Below are positions 41,799-48,922 of a stretch of DNA of 54,708 bases, piece after piece. Made by a program: the position numbers and the translations under genes. Origin of the DNA: a virus. The stretch is from positions 1 to 54,708 of the IMG/VR virus record IMGVR_UViG_3300035670_000266; one strand, 5' to 3'. Under the pieces are notes generated by a model, which was not told where the DNA came from, did not search any database, and was given only the letters and a program-made list of their open reading frames with translations. Position 1 is the first letter of the stretch; the number at the start of each line of letters is the position of its first letter.

Positions 41799-43046
41799 GT
41801 GATTCCGACTCTCCGTCCCTATCAGCAGCGTGTCCTTGATATTATGGCATCTGCTACTCATGGTCAGATTGTTTCCCCCACTGGCAGCGGCAAGACTCTT
41901 TGTATCATCAAAGATGTTGAGCGTCGCCTTAAAGATGCTACCCACAAAGTTGTTGTGGTGGTGGCACCGCGCATCCTGCTCGCTAATCAACTGTGTGAAG
42001 AGTTCATCACTGCCCTGAATGGTAGTGTTGAGTTTGTTCCTGGTCATGTTCACAGTGGTGAAACTCATCACTGGTCTAGCACCAAACCCGATAAAATTGC
42101 TTCCTTTGCTGAGCTTCGCCTTGTCTGTAATACAAACGTTGTACTTTTTACTACCTATAACTCTCTCCGTCGTGTTGTTGAGTCTGGTATTCCTATTGAC
42201 GTTATATATTATGACGAAGCACACAACGCTGTGAAACGTAACTTCTTCGAGTCTGTTCTCGAAGTTGACGCTACCAACTACTATTTCTTTACTGCCACTC
42301 CTAAGCACACTCGTAATGCTATGGGTCGTGGCATGAACAATAGTCTGGTCTATGGTCCTGTTCTTGTCAACATCCCTGCTCCAGAACTTGTCAACAACGG
42401 AGCTATTCTTCCTCCCGAAGTTTCTTCGTATGAGGTTGATTTCGAACGTATCAAGGGTCAATTTTCCTACGAGAATGACCGTGATATGCTCATCAATCTG
42501 ATCGATGACATTGATGCTCCTGGCACCAAGATTCTGGTTGCTGCTCCTAGTAGCAAAATTATGTTCAGTCTGCTTAGCAAGACTGACATTCTCAACCAGT
42601 TCCATGATCGTGGTTACGATGTGCTTCACATCACCAGTAAGTATGGTGCTTATGTGAACAAAACCAAGGTAAACCGTGAACAGTTCTTCGACACTTTCAA
42701 CGCTTGGGGTAAAGATTCTAACCGTAAGTTCGTGCTGTTTCACTATAGCATCCTGTCTGAAGGCATCAACGTTCATGGTCTGACTCACACGATCTTCCTC
42801 CGCCAACTGGACATTATTCAGATGGCACAAACTGTAGGTCGTGTAATCCGTCTTAACAAAGATGACGCTGCTGACATCGCTTGTGGTAAGATTATCCCAG
42901 GCAAGTTCGATATGTACCGTAAACCGTCTGGTAAGGTGATCGTGCCTGTCTTCAAGAACTACGGTTCTGCTACCATCAAGCGTCTACAGTCGCTCGTAGA
43001 CACCATCTTTGTTAAAGGTCTTCCTGCCATCTCTGTCACTGCCTGA
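41799..43046 (+). CDS. uvsW: UvsW-like SF2 DNA/RNA helicase
   Basis: A superfamily 2 helicase of about 415 residues. In order: RPYQQRVLD near the N-terminus, Walker A SPTGSGKT (about 26-33), DEAH box (Asp139 in YYDEAHNA), FFTATP (motif III), a second RecA-like domain with HYSILSEGINVHGL and the arginine-finger motif QTVGRVIRL. T4 UvsW unwinds branched DNA and R-loops and switches replication from origin- to recombination-driven. No other T4 helicase type fits as well. The chosen GTG at 41799 lies downstream of the promoter; a TTG at 41724 is in frame but precedes the terminator and would not be on this transcript. Third codon positions are more GC-rich than in the fibre genes. Confidence 0.8.
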   Translation: MIPTLRPYQQRVLDIMASATHGQIVSPTGSGKTLCIIKDVERRLKDATHKVVVVVAPRILLANQLCEEFITALNGSVEFVPGHVHSGETHHWSSTKPDKIASFAELRLVCNTNVVLFTTYNSLRRVVESGIPIDVIYYDEAHNAVKRNFFESVLEVDATNYYFFTATPKHTRNAMGRGMNNSLVYGPVLVNIPAPELVNNGAILPPEVSSYEVDFERIKGQFSYENDRDMLINLIDDIDAPGTKILVAAPSSKIMFSLLSKTDILNQFHDRGYDVLHITSKYGAYVNKTKVNREQFFDTFNAWGKDSNRKFVLFHYSILSEGINVHGLTHTIFLRQLDIIQMAQTVGRVIRLNKDDAADIACGKIIPGKFDMYRKPSGKVIVPVFKNYGSATIKRLQSLVDTIFVKGLPAISVTA

Positions 43047-43048
43047 TT

Positions 43049-44053
43049 ATGGAATCGAAACGTATCGTTGGGAATCAAATTCTCACCTGGCACCAAGTTC
43101 AGGGTCTCCTTGCTAATCGGGAGACTCTTTTAGCTGGTCCTGATGCTATTCGAGAGAAAGCATTTGTTATTGACACAACATGGAATGCTGCTGCTGAATA
43201 CTATTTCAGTCACACTACAGAGCAACGTGCCATGATTCGTAAGAATGGGCAGCAAGGTAAGTGTCATGATGGTGAAAATAGTCTTGGTTGGTGGGATCCT
43301 AAGACTCAAATTTACACTTCTAATCCTACCCATGAGCGTGGTATTCTGATCTGTCAGATGTACCTAAATCAGAATGGTCGTTGTGCTTACACTAGGACAG
43401 GACCTTACAGTATTCTTGACTTTCAAGTAGAACACATCAATCCTAATGCTGGAGATCATCCAGATAACATGATCCTGGTTGTTTACAACGTCAATGAGAA
43501 TCGTAAGCAGTCTAGCATGGAAACATTCATCAAGAGATGGGAGCATCGTGCTCGAAAGGGAGAAGAAGCATTCAATTTGTGGTGTGAAGACTTGAAAAAA
43601 GCTGTGTCTAAAGGACAAGCAGCAAAAATTAAAATTCTGGGCATGACAGAGGAGGAACTGGCAGACTATGTTCCCTCATGTCCAAAAAAATATGAAAAAT
43701 ACCTGTGGCGTGTGATTGGCATGTCCTCTCTACAACCATTCCGTCTCACTAAAGCAGGAGTTGCTCGCCCAGGTGGCAGTCAGGGCAACTACAAGGAGGT
43801 TCTGAATACAGTCTTGTACGAATACCTTTATGGCAACAAAGACTTGGCACAGAGGATCTACGGTATGGCACGATCAGCTGCTGATCGATACGTTCGTGGG
43901 TTCATTCAGAACACTCAGTATATCGAAGAGGTCTGTGATGCCATTGAGTTGTCAGATCACGTAGTTTCAGGTTATAATAGAAGCAAGTTCACTGCTAAGG
44001 TTCTCCGTAACACCTATTCTTGGTCCCATCTGTCATGTCATACCCGTTTATGA
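43049..44053 (+). CDS. HNH endonuclease
   Basis: This 334-residue protein contains an HNH nuclease core, about residues 108-155: CAYTRTG, then DFQVEHINPNAGDHPDNMILV with His129 next to Glu128, then NVNENRKQ. HNH enzymes make metal-dependent cuts in DNA. The N-terminal 100 residues and the C-terminal part (WRVIGMSSLQPFRLTKAGVARPGG, about 220-245, then a helical end) are not recognised and may recognise DNA. It starts two bases after the helicase stop and overlaps the methyltransferase start by four bases (ATGA). That coupling suggests a restriction-modification-like or DNA-metabolism pair. A free-standing homing endonuclease is the alternative. Confidence 0.75.
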   Translation: MESKRIVGNQILTWHQVQGLLANRETLLAGPDAIREKAFVIDTTWNAAAEYYFSHTTEQRAMIRKNGQQGKCHDGENSLGWWDPKTQIYTSNPTHERGILICQMYLNQNGRCAYTRTGPYSILDFQVEHINPNAGDHPDNMILVVYNVNENRKQSSMETFIKRWEHRARKGEEAFNLWCEDLKKAVSKGQAAKIKILGMTEEELADYVPSCPKKYEKYLWRVIGMSSLQPFRLTKAGVARPGGSQGNYKEVLNTVLYEYLYGNKDLAQRIYGMARSAADRYVRGFIQNTQYIEEVCDAIELSDHVVSGYNRSKFTAKVLRNTYSWSHLSCHTRL

Positions 44054-44877
44054 AAACAACTAATCATTCCCTGTATCGCTACGCTGGTGGCAAGAACAGG
44101 ATGAAGAAAGATCTGATTGAAATCATCCGTGATGTCAATCCTGGTCTGAAATATATTGTGTCTCCATTCTTTGGTGGTGGAAGTACAGAAATGCTCCTGG
44201 CATCTCAGGGCGTCAAGGTCCAAGGATACGATATTTTCCGACCCCTGGCAGACTTCTGGGAGATTCTCAAGACAGAGGGCGGTTGGCGCCTGGCAGACGA
44301 GGTTGAGAAGCATCATCCATTAGTTGACAGCGATCACTACAAATCCTTCCTTCCGTTGTTAGATAGTGACGATAAGTTCACCCGAGCATGGGCATTTTAC
44401 ATAGCTATCAAGGGTTCGTACTCAGGTAAGATCGGATGTTCGACCGTTCGTAGTAGAGCAGAGTTCAGACTTGTTGGAATTGATAAACTTAGGAATTTTC
44501 ATGCTCCGAACCTGTCGTTTGCCTACGGTAGTTGCTTCGACACGATCCCGAAGCACGAAAATGACTTTTTGTACCTGGATCCACCATATTATGAGACTGT
44601 TAGCCACTATTATGGCAAAGATGGTGCTCTTCATAAGTCATTTGATCACGAAGCTTTCTGTGATGTCTTGAAGCAACACAAAGGTGGGTTCGTGATGTCT
44701 TATGACAACAGCGATTCTGTTCGTGAACTTTACGAAGGATGGACTGAGTTCAGGTATCTCACATTTCCGTATCAAATGTCTGGCACCAAACGCTACGATA
44801 AGACGGAACTTGTGATTGTTAAATATCCTCAGAATGTACGACCAAAACAAAAAGCATTAGAGGCATTTTTAGTATGA
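44050..44877 (+). CDS. dam: D12-class N6-adenine DNA methyltransferase (Dam-like)
   Basis: From the ATG at 44050 the protein has about 275 residues. YRYAGGKNRM (about 9-18) and SPFFGGGSTEM (about 38-48) form the SAM-binding motifs X and I. DPPYY at 177-181 is the catalytic motif IV of the D12 family, whose members methylate adenine, often in GATC. The order and spacing match Dam. ATG 44035 is an in-frame alternative; 44050 makes the usual ATGA overlap with the nuclease gene. In phages such enzymes protect DNA from host restriction or regulate transcription. The paired HNH gene makes self/non-self discrimination possible. Confidence 0.85.
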   Translation: MKTTNHSLYRYAGGKNRMKKDLIEIIRDVNPGLKYIVSPFFGGGSTEMLLASQGVKVQGYDIFRPLADFWEILKTEGGWRLADEVEKHHPLVDSDHYKSFLPLLDSDDKFTRAWAFYIAIKGSYSGKIGCSTVRSRAEFRLVGIDKLRNFHAPNLSFAYGSCFDTIPKHENDFLYLDPPYYETVSHYYGKDGALHKSFDHEAFCDVLKQHKGGFVMSYDNSDSVRELYEGWTEFRYLTFPYQMSGTKRYDKTELVIVKYPQNVRPKQKALEAFLV

Positions 44878-45518
44878 ATATCACTAGACATACAAAATAC
44901 ATATGGGAAGTGGAAAATCTCATCACAGAAGAGGAATGTGATGAGTTTAATAATTTGTTTGATAATCTAGGATTAGAACCAGTAGAAGGATTCAGAAATC
45001 TCGTTAGGAAAAACGATTCATATTCGTTCGAAGATCAAACAGCACAAGAAGTAGATAATCTAGCTTGGAGTTTTGTGTTGAGAGCACACAAACTTTTCTT
45101 AGAAAAGAATCAATGGATTTTTTTTAATTGGGATAAAGGAGAATTGACAGGTGATACTGCTTGGAAAGGTAAGAATATTATTAGATCTTACAATGCTGAT
45201 GATTTTTACGACTGGCATACAGATCACAACAAAACAAACTTATCTGAGCTGTCGTATATCATCTATTTGAACGATGATTTCCAAGGAGGAGAAACATGTT
45301 TCAAGAATGATAATCTGTCTGTACAACCTAAAAAGTGTAGTGCTCTGTGTTTCCCTGTAGACCATTACCATATACATAGAAGTAATAAGATAATTTCTGG
45401 CAACAAGAGAATTATCTGGAATTGTCTATTCAGATCTGAATTAAAAGTTTCTGAAAGAACAACAGGTTATGGTTCTATAGTAGGAGCTCCCCGTGGAAGC
45501 AAAAAAAGTATTTGGTGA
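44874..45518 (+). CDS. 2OG-Fe(II) oxygenase-like protein (2 of 5)
   Basis: A 214-residue prolyl-4-hydroxylase-like enzyme. Iron ligands are likely His115 and Asp117 (WHTDHNK) and a distal histidine in DHYHIHRS. The 2OG-binding arginine is in NKRIIWNCLF. The strand LSYIIYLNDDFQGGETCF is typical of the family. Substrate unknown. It starts in an ATGA overlap with the methyltransferase, so the two are probably co-translated. The composition changes back to AT-rich here. Confidence 0.75.
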   Translation: MNITRHTKYIWEVENLITEEECDEFNNLFDNLGLEPVEGFRNLVRKNDSYSFEDQTAQEVDNLAWSFVLRAHKLFLEKNQWIFFNWDKGELTGDTAWKGKNIIRSYNADDFYDWHTDHNKTNLSELSYIIYLNDDFQGGETCFKNDNLSVQPKKCSALCFPVDHYHIHRSNKIISGNKRIIWNCLFRSELKVSERTTGYGSIVGAPRGSKKSIW

Positions 45519-45524
45519 TAGATA

Positions 45525-45755
45525 ATGACATTATACTATTATGGACTGCTAACGATTTTTGGCATTGTGGCTTGTATAATGGTCATTGATCCCAATGTTG
45601 GAACATATATTGATTTACAAGTAAGAAATGTATTTGTACAAATAAAACGATTTTGGTATCTTGCTACTTTATATCCAACAATTAAGTATAACAACTGGCA
45701 ATTGATGAGACAGTTGAAAAAAATTAGAAAAGAGCACAATTTACCCGATGAATAA
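45525..45755 (+). CDS. Small membrane protein (76 residues)
   Basis: One N-terminal membrane helix (YYYGLLTIFGIVACIMVID, about 4-22) is followed by an aromatic amphipathic segment (FWYLATLYPTIKYNNW) and a basic C-terminal helix. Similar small proteins occur in cyanomyoviruses without known function. It overlaps the following oxygenase gene by eight bases. An inner-membrane or thylakoid location is inferred. Confidence 0.65.
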   Translation: MTLYYYGLLTIFGIVACIMVIDPNVGTYIDLQVRNVFVQIKRFWYLATLYPTIKYNNWQLMRQLKKIRKEHNLPDE

Positions 45756-46290
45756 TCTATTTGATTACGTTTATGTAGAAAATATTCTATCTAAACAATT
45801 TTGTGAACGATCTATAGAACTACTTGATAATCTTAGATGGGAACCTCATACATGGTATGGTAGCGAGAATGGATCTGAACGAAAGCTATTAGATAGGAAA
45901 GATTTTTCGGTAACCTACGATCTGATGCTTCAGATTGAAATTAAGGATAGATTGTTTGATGCTCTTGAGAACTATTTCAAAAAGCATCCAGAATCATACT
46001 GTAGAGATTGTTCTGTTCTTCGATTCAATAAGTATTCTGTTGGAGAAAAAATAGATCCACATGTAGATCATATCAGTGGAATCTTTAATGACAAAAAAGG
46101 CATTCCAATTCTTAGTGTAGTTGGATTATTAAATGATAATTTTGATGGTGGTGAGTTTATGCTCTGTAATCAAAAAGTTGACTTAAAAGCTGGGGATGTG
46201 CTAATATTCCCATCTATCTTTCTCTATCCACATGAGGTAAAACCAGTGACAAAAGGAACTAGATACTCTTGGGTTTTGTGGGGGTTCTAA
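45748..46290 (+). CDS. 2OG-Fe(II) oxygenase-like protein (3 of 5)
   Basis: A 180-residue enzyme of the small 2OG-oxygenase type. The proximal pair is in DPHVDHISG (His and Asp near residue 108-110), the family strand in ILSVVGLLNDNFDGGEFML, the distal His in FLYPHEVKPV, and the arginine in GTRYSWVLWGF. This motif order is close to PKHD-type hydroxylases. Substrate unknown. It overlaps neighbours on both sides (eight bases upstream, one downstream). Confidence 0.75.
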   Translation: MNNLFDYVYVENILSKQFCERSIELLDNLRWEPHTWYGSENGSERKLLDRKDFSVTYDLMLQIEIKDRLFDALENYFKKHPESYCRDCSVLRFNKYSVGEKIDPHVDHISGIFNDKKGIPILSVVGLLNDNFDGGEFMLCNQKVDLKAGDVLIFPSIFLYPHEVKPVTKGTRYSWVLWGF

Positions 46291-46475
46291 TGACACACTA
46301 CGATAAGTTAATGGATGCTATTAAAGATCATTTGTATGCCTATTATATTAGTGGCACACATAATGATGGATGGGATGAAGCAGCTGCTCAAGAATCTGCT
46401 AGCGATATTCTACAAACTGTAGAAGAGTTTCAACAGAAACGTGCTGATTTTACTCGTTGGAGAGCATCAGATTGA
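46290..46475 (+). CDS. Small acidic protein (61 residues), unknown
   Basis: Start ATG 46290 overlaps the oxygenase stop by one base (TAATG). The protein is helical and acidic (MTHYDKLMDAIKDHLYAYYISGTH, then EAAAQESASDILQTVEEFQQKRADF). No domain recognised. A longer TTG start inside the oxygenase gene is unlikely. Confidence 0.6.
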   Translation: MTHYDKLMDAIKDHLYAYYISGTHNDGWDEAAAQESASDILQTVEEFQQKRADFTRWRASD

Positions 46476-46699
46476 AATACCTTAGAATTTATTGGAGAAT
46501 TTGGGCTAAAGCACTTGGTCAAAAAGCAAGTGATTGTGACAAAGAATCTGATAAAGTTGCTGTTGTCAGAACTATCATTTTGATGACATATATGATTACA
46601 AACATTGCTATTGTTGCTAACGCTATAAGACATTGGAACGATGATTCTAGACAACTCATATCTCCTGGAGGATGTATTCCAAATGCCAGGATACGTTAG
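46472..46699 (+). CDS. Small membrane protein, TTG start
   Basis: Starting at TTG 46472, in a TTGA overlap with the preceding stop, the protein begins KYLRIYWRIWAKALGQKASDCDKESDKVA. One membrane helix follows (VRTIILMTYMITNIAIVANAI, about 32-52), then a short hydrophilic tail. I recall cyanophage proteins beginning MKYLRIYWRLW of similar length, which supports this start. A TTG at 46457 is in frame but less likely. Function unknown. Confidence 0.6.
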   Translation: MKYLRIYWRIWAKALGQKASDCDKESDKVAVVRTIILMTYMITNIAIVANAIRHWNDDSRQLISPGGCIPNARIR

Positions 46700-46850
46700 T
46701 AAAAATATGGAATGGGCAGCTATTCCATATGCTGATGGACAGTTTATCGTCTGTCACAAGGGTCAGCAAGTCAAATGGTGTAAAGACTATAATACTGCTG
46801 TAACTTTCATTCAAAAGTACAACAAACCTAAGCGAAGGAAAAAATTATGA
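46683..46850 (+). CDS. Small conserved phage protein (55 residues)
   Basis: From ATG 46683 the protein reads MPGYVSKNMEWAAIPYADG, then QFIVCHKGQQVKWCKDYNTAVTF and a basic Lys/Arg-rich end. A GGAGG lies 11 bases upstream. An ATG at 46641 would add 14 residues but lacks a site. It overlaps the membrane protein gene by 17 bases. The fold is probably a small beta-sheet with a helix; function unknown. Confidence 0.6.
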   Translation: MPGYVSKNMEWAAIPYADGQFIVCHKGQQVKWCKDYNTAVTFIQKYNKPKRRKKL

Positions 46851-47101
46851 AACTCAACACTGTTGATGGTCGTCCCGAAGTTCAAGAAGATTGGAATGCT
46901 CGATTTAAGCAAGAACGTAAGGATCGTCTGGCTGATGCTATTGGTGAATATCTGACTGATGAAGATGTTACTGCCGAGTCGGCATATGAAGATATGCTTG
47001 CTGAGGTGGAAGGATGGGTGAAATACTATAGAACTTATCTTGATAAAGCAGAGGGTCTTCGTGATCGTTTGCTTGGAATGAAACCAGTTACTTTTGATTG
47101 A
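46847..47101 (+). CDS. Small helical protein (84 residues), unknown
   Basis: ATGA overlap with the preceding gene, with AAGGAA upstream as ribosome-binding site. Strongly helical and charged: EDWNARFKQERKDRLADAIGEYL, DEDVTAESAYEDMLAEVEGWVKYY, then KAEGLRDRLLGM. No family recognised. A coiled-coil or helical-bundle adaptor is possible. Confidence 0.6.
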   Translation: MKLNTVDGRPEVQEDWNARFKQERKDRLADAIGEYLTDEDVTAESAYEDMLAEVEGWVKYYRTYLDKAEGLRDRLLGMKPVTFD

Positions 47102-47102
47102 T

Positions 47103-47306
47103 ATGACAGAAGATTTTGTTAGACTTAATGTACATGAGATTGGCATCATTCTCTCAGCACTTCAGTATATTGATTTGAGAGAAGAGCTACAGATTGCTAA
47201 AGAATATGGTAGTGTGCCAGCACTGTATAACAAACTATACAGTGTCTGGGAGGGGATGGACAGATCTCAAACTGTCCTAACCAACGACGTGGTGCCGTCC
47301 TTCTGA
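47103..47306 (+). CDS. Small protein (67 residues), unknown
   Basis: ATG 47103 lies one base after the previous stop. Sequence includes LNVHEIGIILSALQYIDLREELQIAKEY and a helical ALYNKLYSVWEGMD. No family recognised. The next gene has its own TATAAT promoter just after this stop. Confidence 0.55.
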   Translation: MTEDFVRLNVHEIGIILSALQYIDLREELQIAKEYGSVPALYNKLYSVWEGMDRSQTVLTNDVVPSF

Positions 47307-47308
47307 CG

Positions 47309-47326
47309 CTATAATTACAAGGTAAT
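47309..47326 (+). promoter_or_regulatory. Early-type promoter (TATAAT family)
   Basis: CTATAAT (TATAAT 47310-47315) then TACAAGGTAATC, a variant of the downstream extension at the sister promoters. The ATG is 31 bases downstream. No TTGACA at the expected distance. The leader shares ACACCCCG with other members just before the start. Confidence 0.5.
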
Positions 47327-47340
47327 CGAGAGACACCCCG

Positions 47341-47604
47341 ATGTCCGACTTCCCCACCCTCCAGTCCAAAGACGGCACCATGCTGGTCGGATACTATCCT
47401 GTCAAGACCCCCTATGGTGACATCAGTAAAGAGTGGTGCCTTCAGGTTTTGTCCTGGAAAGGTGTAGACCAGATCTCCAAGAAGTTTCTCAATCGTGTTG
47501 AGAAGATTGTTGCTATTCGAGATCGTCTGGCACATGATTACGTTGTGACTGGTGACAATAGCGACCTGCCTCAACTCGGCAATCCTTTCTATGGAGCTTG
47601 CTGA
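47341..47604 (+). CDS. Small protein (87 residues), unknown
   Basis: It follows a TATAAT promoter and is closed by a hairpin terminator, so it is probably a single-gene unit. The sequence (MSDFPTLQSKDGTMLVGYYPVKTPYGD, EWCLQVLSWKGVDQISKKFLNRVEKIVAIRDRL) suggests two or three strands followed by a long helix. Codon use is biased to C at third positions, like the helicase gene. No family recognised. Confidence 0.6.
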   Translation: MSDFPTLQSKDGTMLVGYYPVKTPYGDISKEWCLQVLSWKGVDQISKKFLNRVEKIVAIRDRLAHDYVVTGDNSDLPQLGNPFYGAC

Positions 47605-47615
47605 ACTGGCACACT

Positions 47616-47635
47616 CACCCCACATTGGGGTGATT
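47616..47635 (+). terminator. Hairpin terminator
   Basis: A perfect 7-bp stem CACCCCA/TGGGGTG (47616-47622, 47626-47632) with loop CAT, followed by ATTTC. It separates the 87-residue gene from the next promoter. The short T-run makes it moderate. Confidence 0.6.
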
Positions 47636-47640
47636 TCACC

Positions 47641-47658
47641 CCTATAATGAGTACATCT
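47641..47658 (+). promoter_or_regulatory. Early-type promoter (TATAAT family)
   Basis: CCTATAATGAGTACATC: TATAAT 47643-47648 with the GAGTACATC extension almost identical to that at 49078. The ATG is 27 bases downstream. Confidence 0.65.
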
Positions 47659-47669
47659 TCAAAAGACCA

Positions 47670-47855
47670 ATGACTGTCTCCTATCTTACCAAAGATCATC
47701 ATCTTGCTGCTCTTTACGATGCTTGTGCTGTCATCGTAGACACGTATTTACATACGGATGTGCTTGATGGAGCAAATACTGAATTGTATACTCCATATCA
47801 ACTGATGAAAAGTGCTAGACTGATTATGAATCAAATTGCTGATGGTAATCTGTGA
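47670..47855 (+). CDS. Small protein (61 residues), unknown
   Basis: First gene of a small-gene operon behind the promoter at 47643. Helical, with DHHLAALYDACAVIVDTYLHTD (about 9-30) and YQLMKSARLIMNQIADG. No domain recognised. The stop overlaps the next start by one base (TGATG). Confidence 0.6.
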   Translation: MTVSYLTKDHHLAALYDACAVIVDTYLHTDVLDGANTELYTPYQLMKSARLIMNQIADGNL

Positions 47856-48010
47856 TGAAATTTTATCCTTGGTTCTTTCTTGTGATTGCTATTCTAATGT
47901 GGAATGGTATGTTGATCAAACGTGATCAAGAACTATTCAAAGCATATGATGAAGCATGTGCTGCTCTGCCTCAACCTCACCCCGATTGTATTTACGTTAA
48001 AAACAAATGA
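47855..48010 (+). CDS. Small protein with N-terminal membrane or export segment (51 residues)
   Basis: The protein begins MKFYPWFFLVIAILMWNGML, a hydrophobic segment that could be a signal anchor. The short hydrophilic tail carries two cysteines (DEACAALPQPHPDCIYV) that could form a disulfide outside the membrane. Overlaps of one base upstream and four downstream (ATGA) support translation. Function unknown. Confidence 0.55.
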   Translation: MKFYPWFFLVIAILMWNGMLIKRDQELFKAYDEACAALPQPHPDCIYVKNK

Positions 48011-48174
48011 ATCCCGACACTTACACTTTTGCTGGCGATGCTGTTACCTTCCTTGGTTTTGTTGGTGTTGCTTCGGCGTTTATTATCGTTGTTACTGCTT
48101 TCCGTCGTTTCTTCAACTCTCCTTATAACATTCGTTATGTGAAGACTGATAACAACGATAATATCGATCAATAA
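48007..48174 (+). CDS. Small membrane protein (55 residues)
   Basis: ATGA overlap with the preceding gene. One membrane helix (VTFLGFVGVASAFIIVVTAF, about 13-32), then RRFFNSPYNIRYVKTDNNDN. Function unknown. Two successive tiny membrane proteins here may act together. The stop codon lies in a possible late motif (AATAAATA). Confidence 0.55.
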   Translation: MNPDTYTFAGDAVTFLGFVGVASAFIIVVTAFRRFFNSPYNIRYVKTDNNDNIDQ

Positions 48175-48177
48175 ATA
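48170..48177 (+). promoter_or_regulatory. Possible late promoter (AATAAATA)
   Basis: AATAAATA overlaps the stop of the 55-residue membrane protein and lies 32 bases before the next ATG at 48202. It fits NATAAATA, but late promoters are unexpected in this early-type region. Confidence 0.35.
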
Positions 48178-48201
48178 TCTAACGTACTAAACATAAAACG
48201 T

Positions 48202-48357
48202 ATGTCTGATCTACAATCAGAAGCTATGTTAGCAGATCTTAGAAAACTCTTGGCAGAGTTACAAGTTACTATCATAGAACAGAAAAAACAAATTGAAGAT
48301 TTGAGCTATGAATTATACCTAGTGAATTCTGACAGGGACAAAGAACATGATTGCTGA
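48202..48357 (+). CDS. Small coiled-coil protein (51 residues)
   Basis: MSDLQSEAMLADLRKLLAEL then QVTIIEQKKQIEDLSYELYL has heptad spacing of Leu/Ile over almost the full length. No clear ribosome-binding site. The reading frame overlaps the next start by 11 bases. Function unknown. Confidence 0.5.
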   Translation: MSDLQSEAMLADLRKLLAELQVTIIEQKKQIEDLSYELYLVNSDRDKEHDC

Positions 48358-48619
48358 TATTGTTGTAGATTTTACTTCTCATCTTAAACATGGCAATGTA
48401 TTTCTAGTTGAACTAGATTTGCCATTACAAGATCATCCTGATGATGTTCCTAGTCATATTTCTGTAGAACTTTACTTAATTGCTCATGATTGTGAACAAG
48501 CCCAGTACATTGCCCACACAATGTATCCAGATGCAGAAGGAATCTCAGTCCACATTGACCCAATCGACGAGTTCACCTATGTATCCAGAAGGAATAGAAG
48601 TATACTACAGGGGACATAA
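48347..48619 (+). CDS. Small acidic protein (90 residues), unknown
   Basis: Begins MIADIVVDFTSHLKHGNVFLVELDLPL. It contains SVELYLIAHDCEQAQYIAHTMYPDAEGISV, an alternating strand-helix-strand layout that would suit a small alpha/beta fold. No family recognised. It overlaps both neighbours (11 and 41 bases). Confidence 0.6.
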   Translation: MIADIVVDFTSHLKHGNVFLVELDLPLQDHPDDVPSHISVELYLIAHDCEQAQYIAHTMYPDAEGISVHIDPIDEFTYVSRRNRSILQGT

Positions 48620-48773
48620 AGGTATCATTAAATTTTCGTGTCCAGATTATGTCAGTATATGTATTAGAGTCTTCCCAGATGAACCAGTAAGAAATGTTTG
48701 TCTAATATGCCATAAATCAAATTTTGATGAAATTGAACTTGTAATTGGAAATCATTCGAGACAAGATGACTAA
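48579..48773 (+). CDS. Small conserved phage protein (64 residues)
   Basis: From ATG 48579: MYPEGIEVYYRGHKGIIKFSCPDYVSICI, then PVRNVCLICHKSNFDEIELV. Predicted all-beta (SH3-like size), with two cysteines in VCLICH. Related short proteins with an RG.KG.I.F..DYV pattern occur in cyanomyoviruses. A longer frame upstream in the preceding gene is unlikely to be used. Overlaps the next gene by eight bases. Confidence 0.55.
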   Translation: MYPEGIEVYYRGHKGIIKFSCPDYVSICIRVFPDEPVRNVCLICHKSNFDEIELVIGNHSRQDD

Positions 48774-48921
48774 GTATGCCGTAGTTTACCTGGAACCTAA
48801 GAAAAAAGGATTTTCCCGCCAGGAAGCCGTCTTCTATGACCTAGAGGACGCTGCTGCCTGGGAAAAACATGTAAAAACATTGTTTAACACTAAAACTGAA
48901 ATTGTGCCTTTGTTTAACTAG
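48766..48921 (+). CDS. Small protein (51 residues), unknown
   Basis: MTKYAVVYLEPKKKGFSRQEAVFYDLEDAAAWEKHV: strand-loop-strand-helix, followed by TKTEIVPLF. Overlaps the previous gene by eight bases; one base separates it from the next ATG. No family recognised. Confidence 0.5.
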   Translation: MTKYAVVYLEPKKKGFSRQEAVFYDLEDAAAWEKHVKTLFNTKTEIVPLFN

Positions 48922-48922
48922 T

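Noticed and set aside
41667-42830. 387-codon minus-strand frame opposite the helicase
   Set aside because: It mirrors the UvsW-like helicase, whose motifs are unmistakable. Its length follows from the C-ending codon bias of the + strand gene.
43973-43978. TATAAT near the end of the HNH gene as a promoter for the methyltransferase
   Set aside because: No -35 at suitable spacing and no downstream box like that of the other members; the ATGA overlap points to coupled translation instead.
48480-48578. Upstream extension of the 64-residue gene at 48579
   Set aside because: The added 33 residues are Ser/Thr/Gln-rich and lie wholly within the 90-residue gene in another frame, so the internal ATG is preferred.
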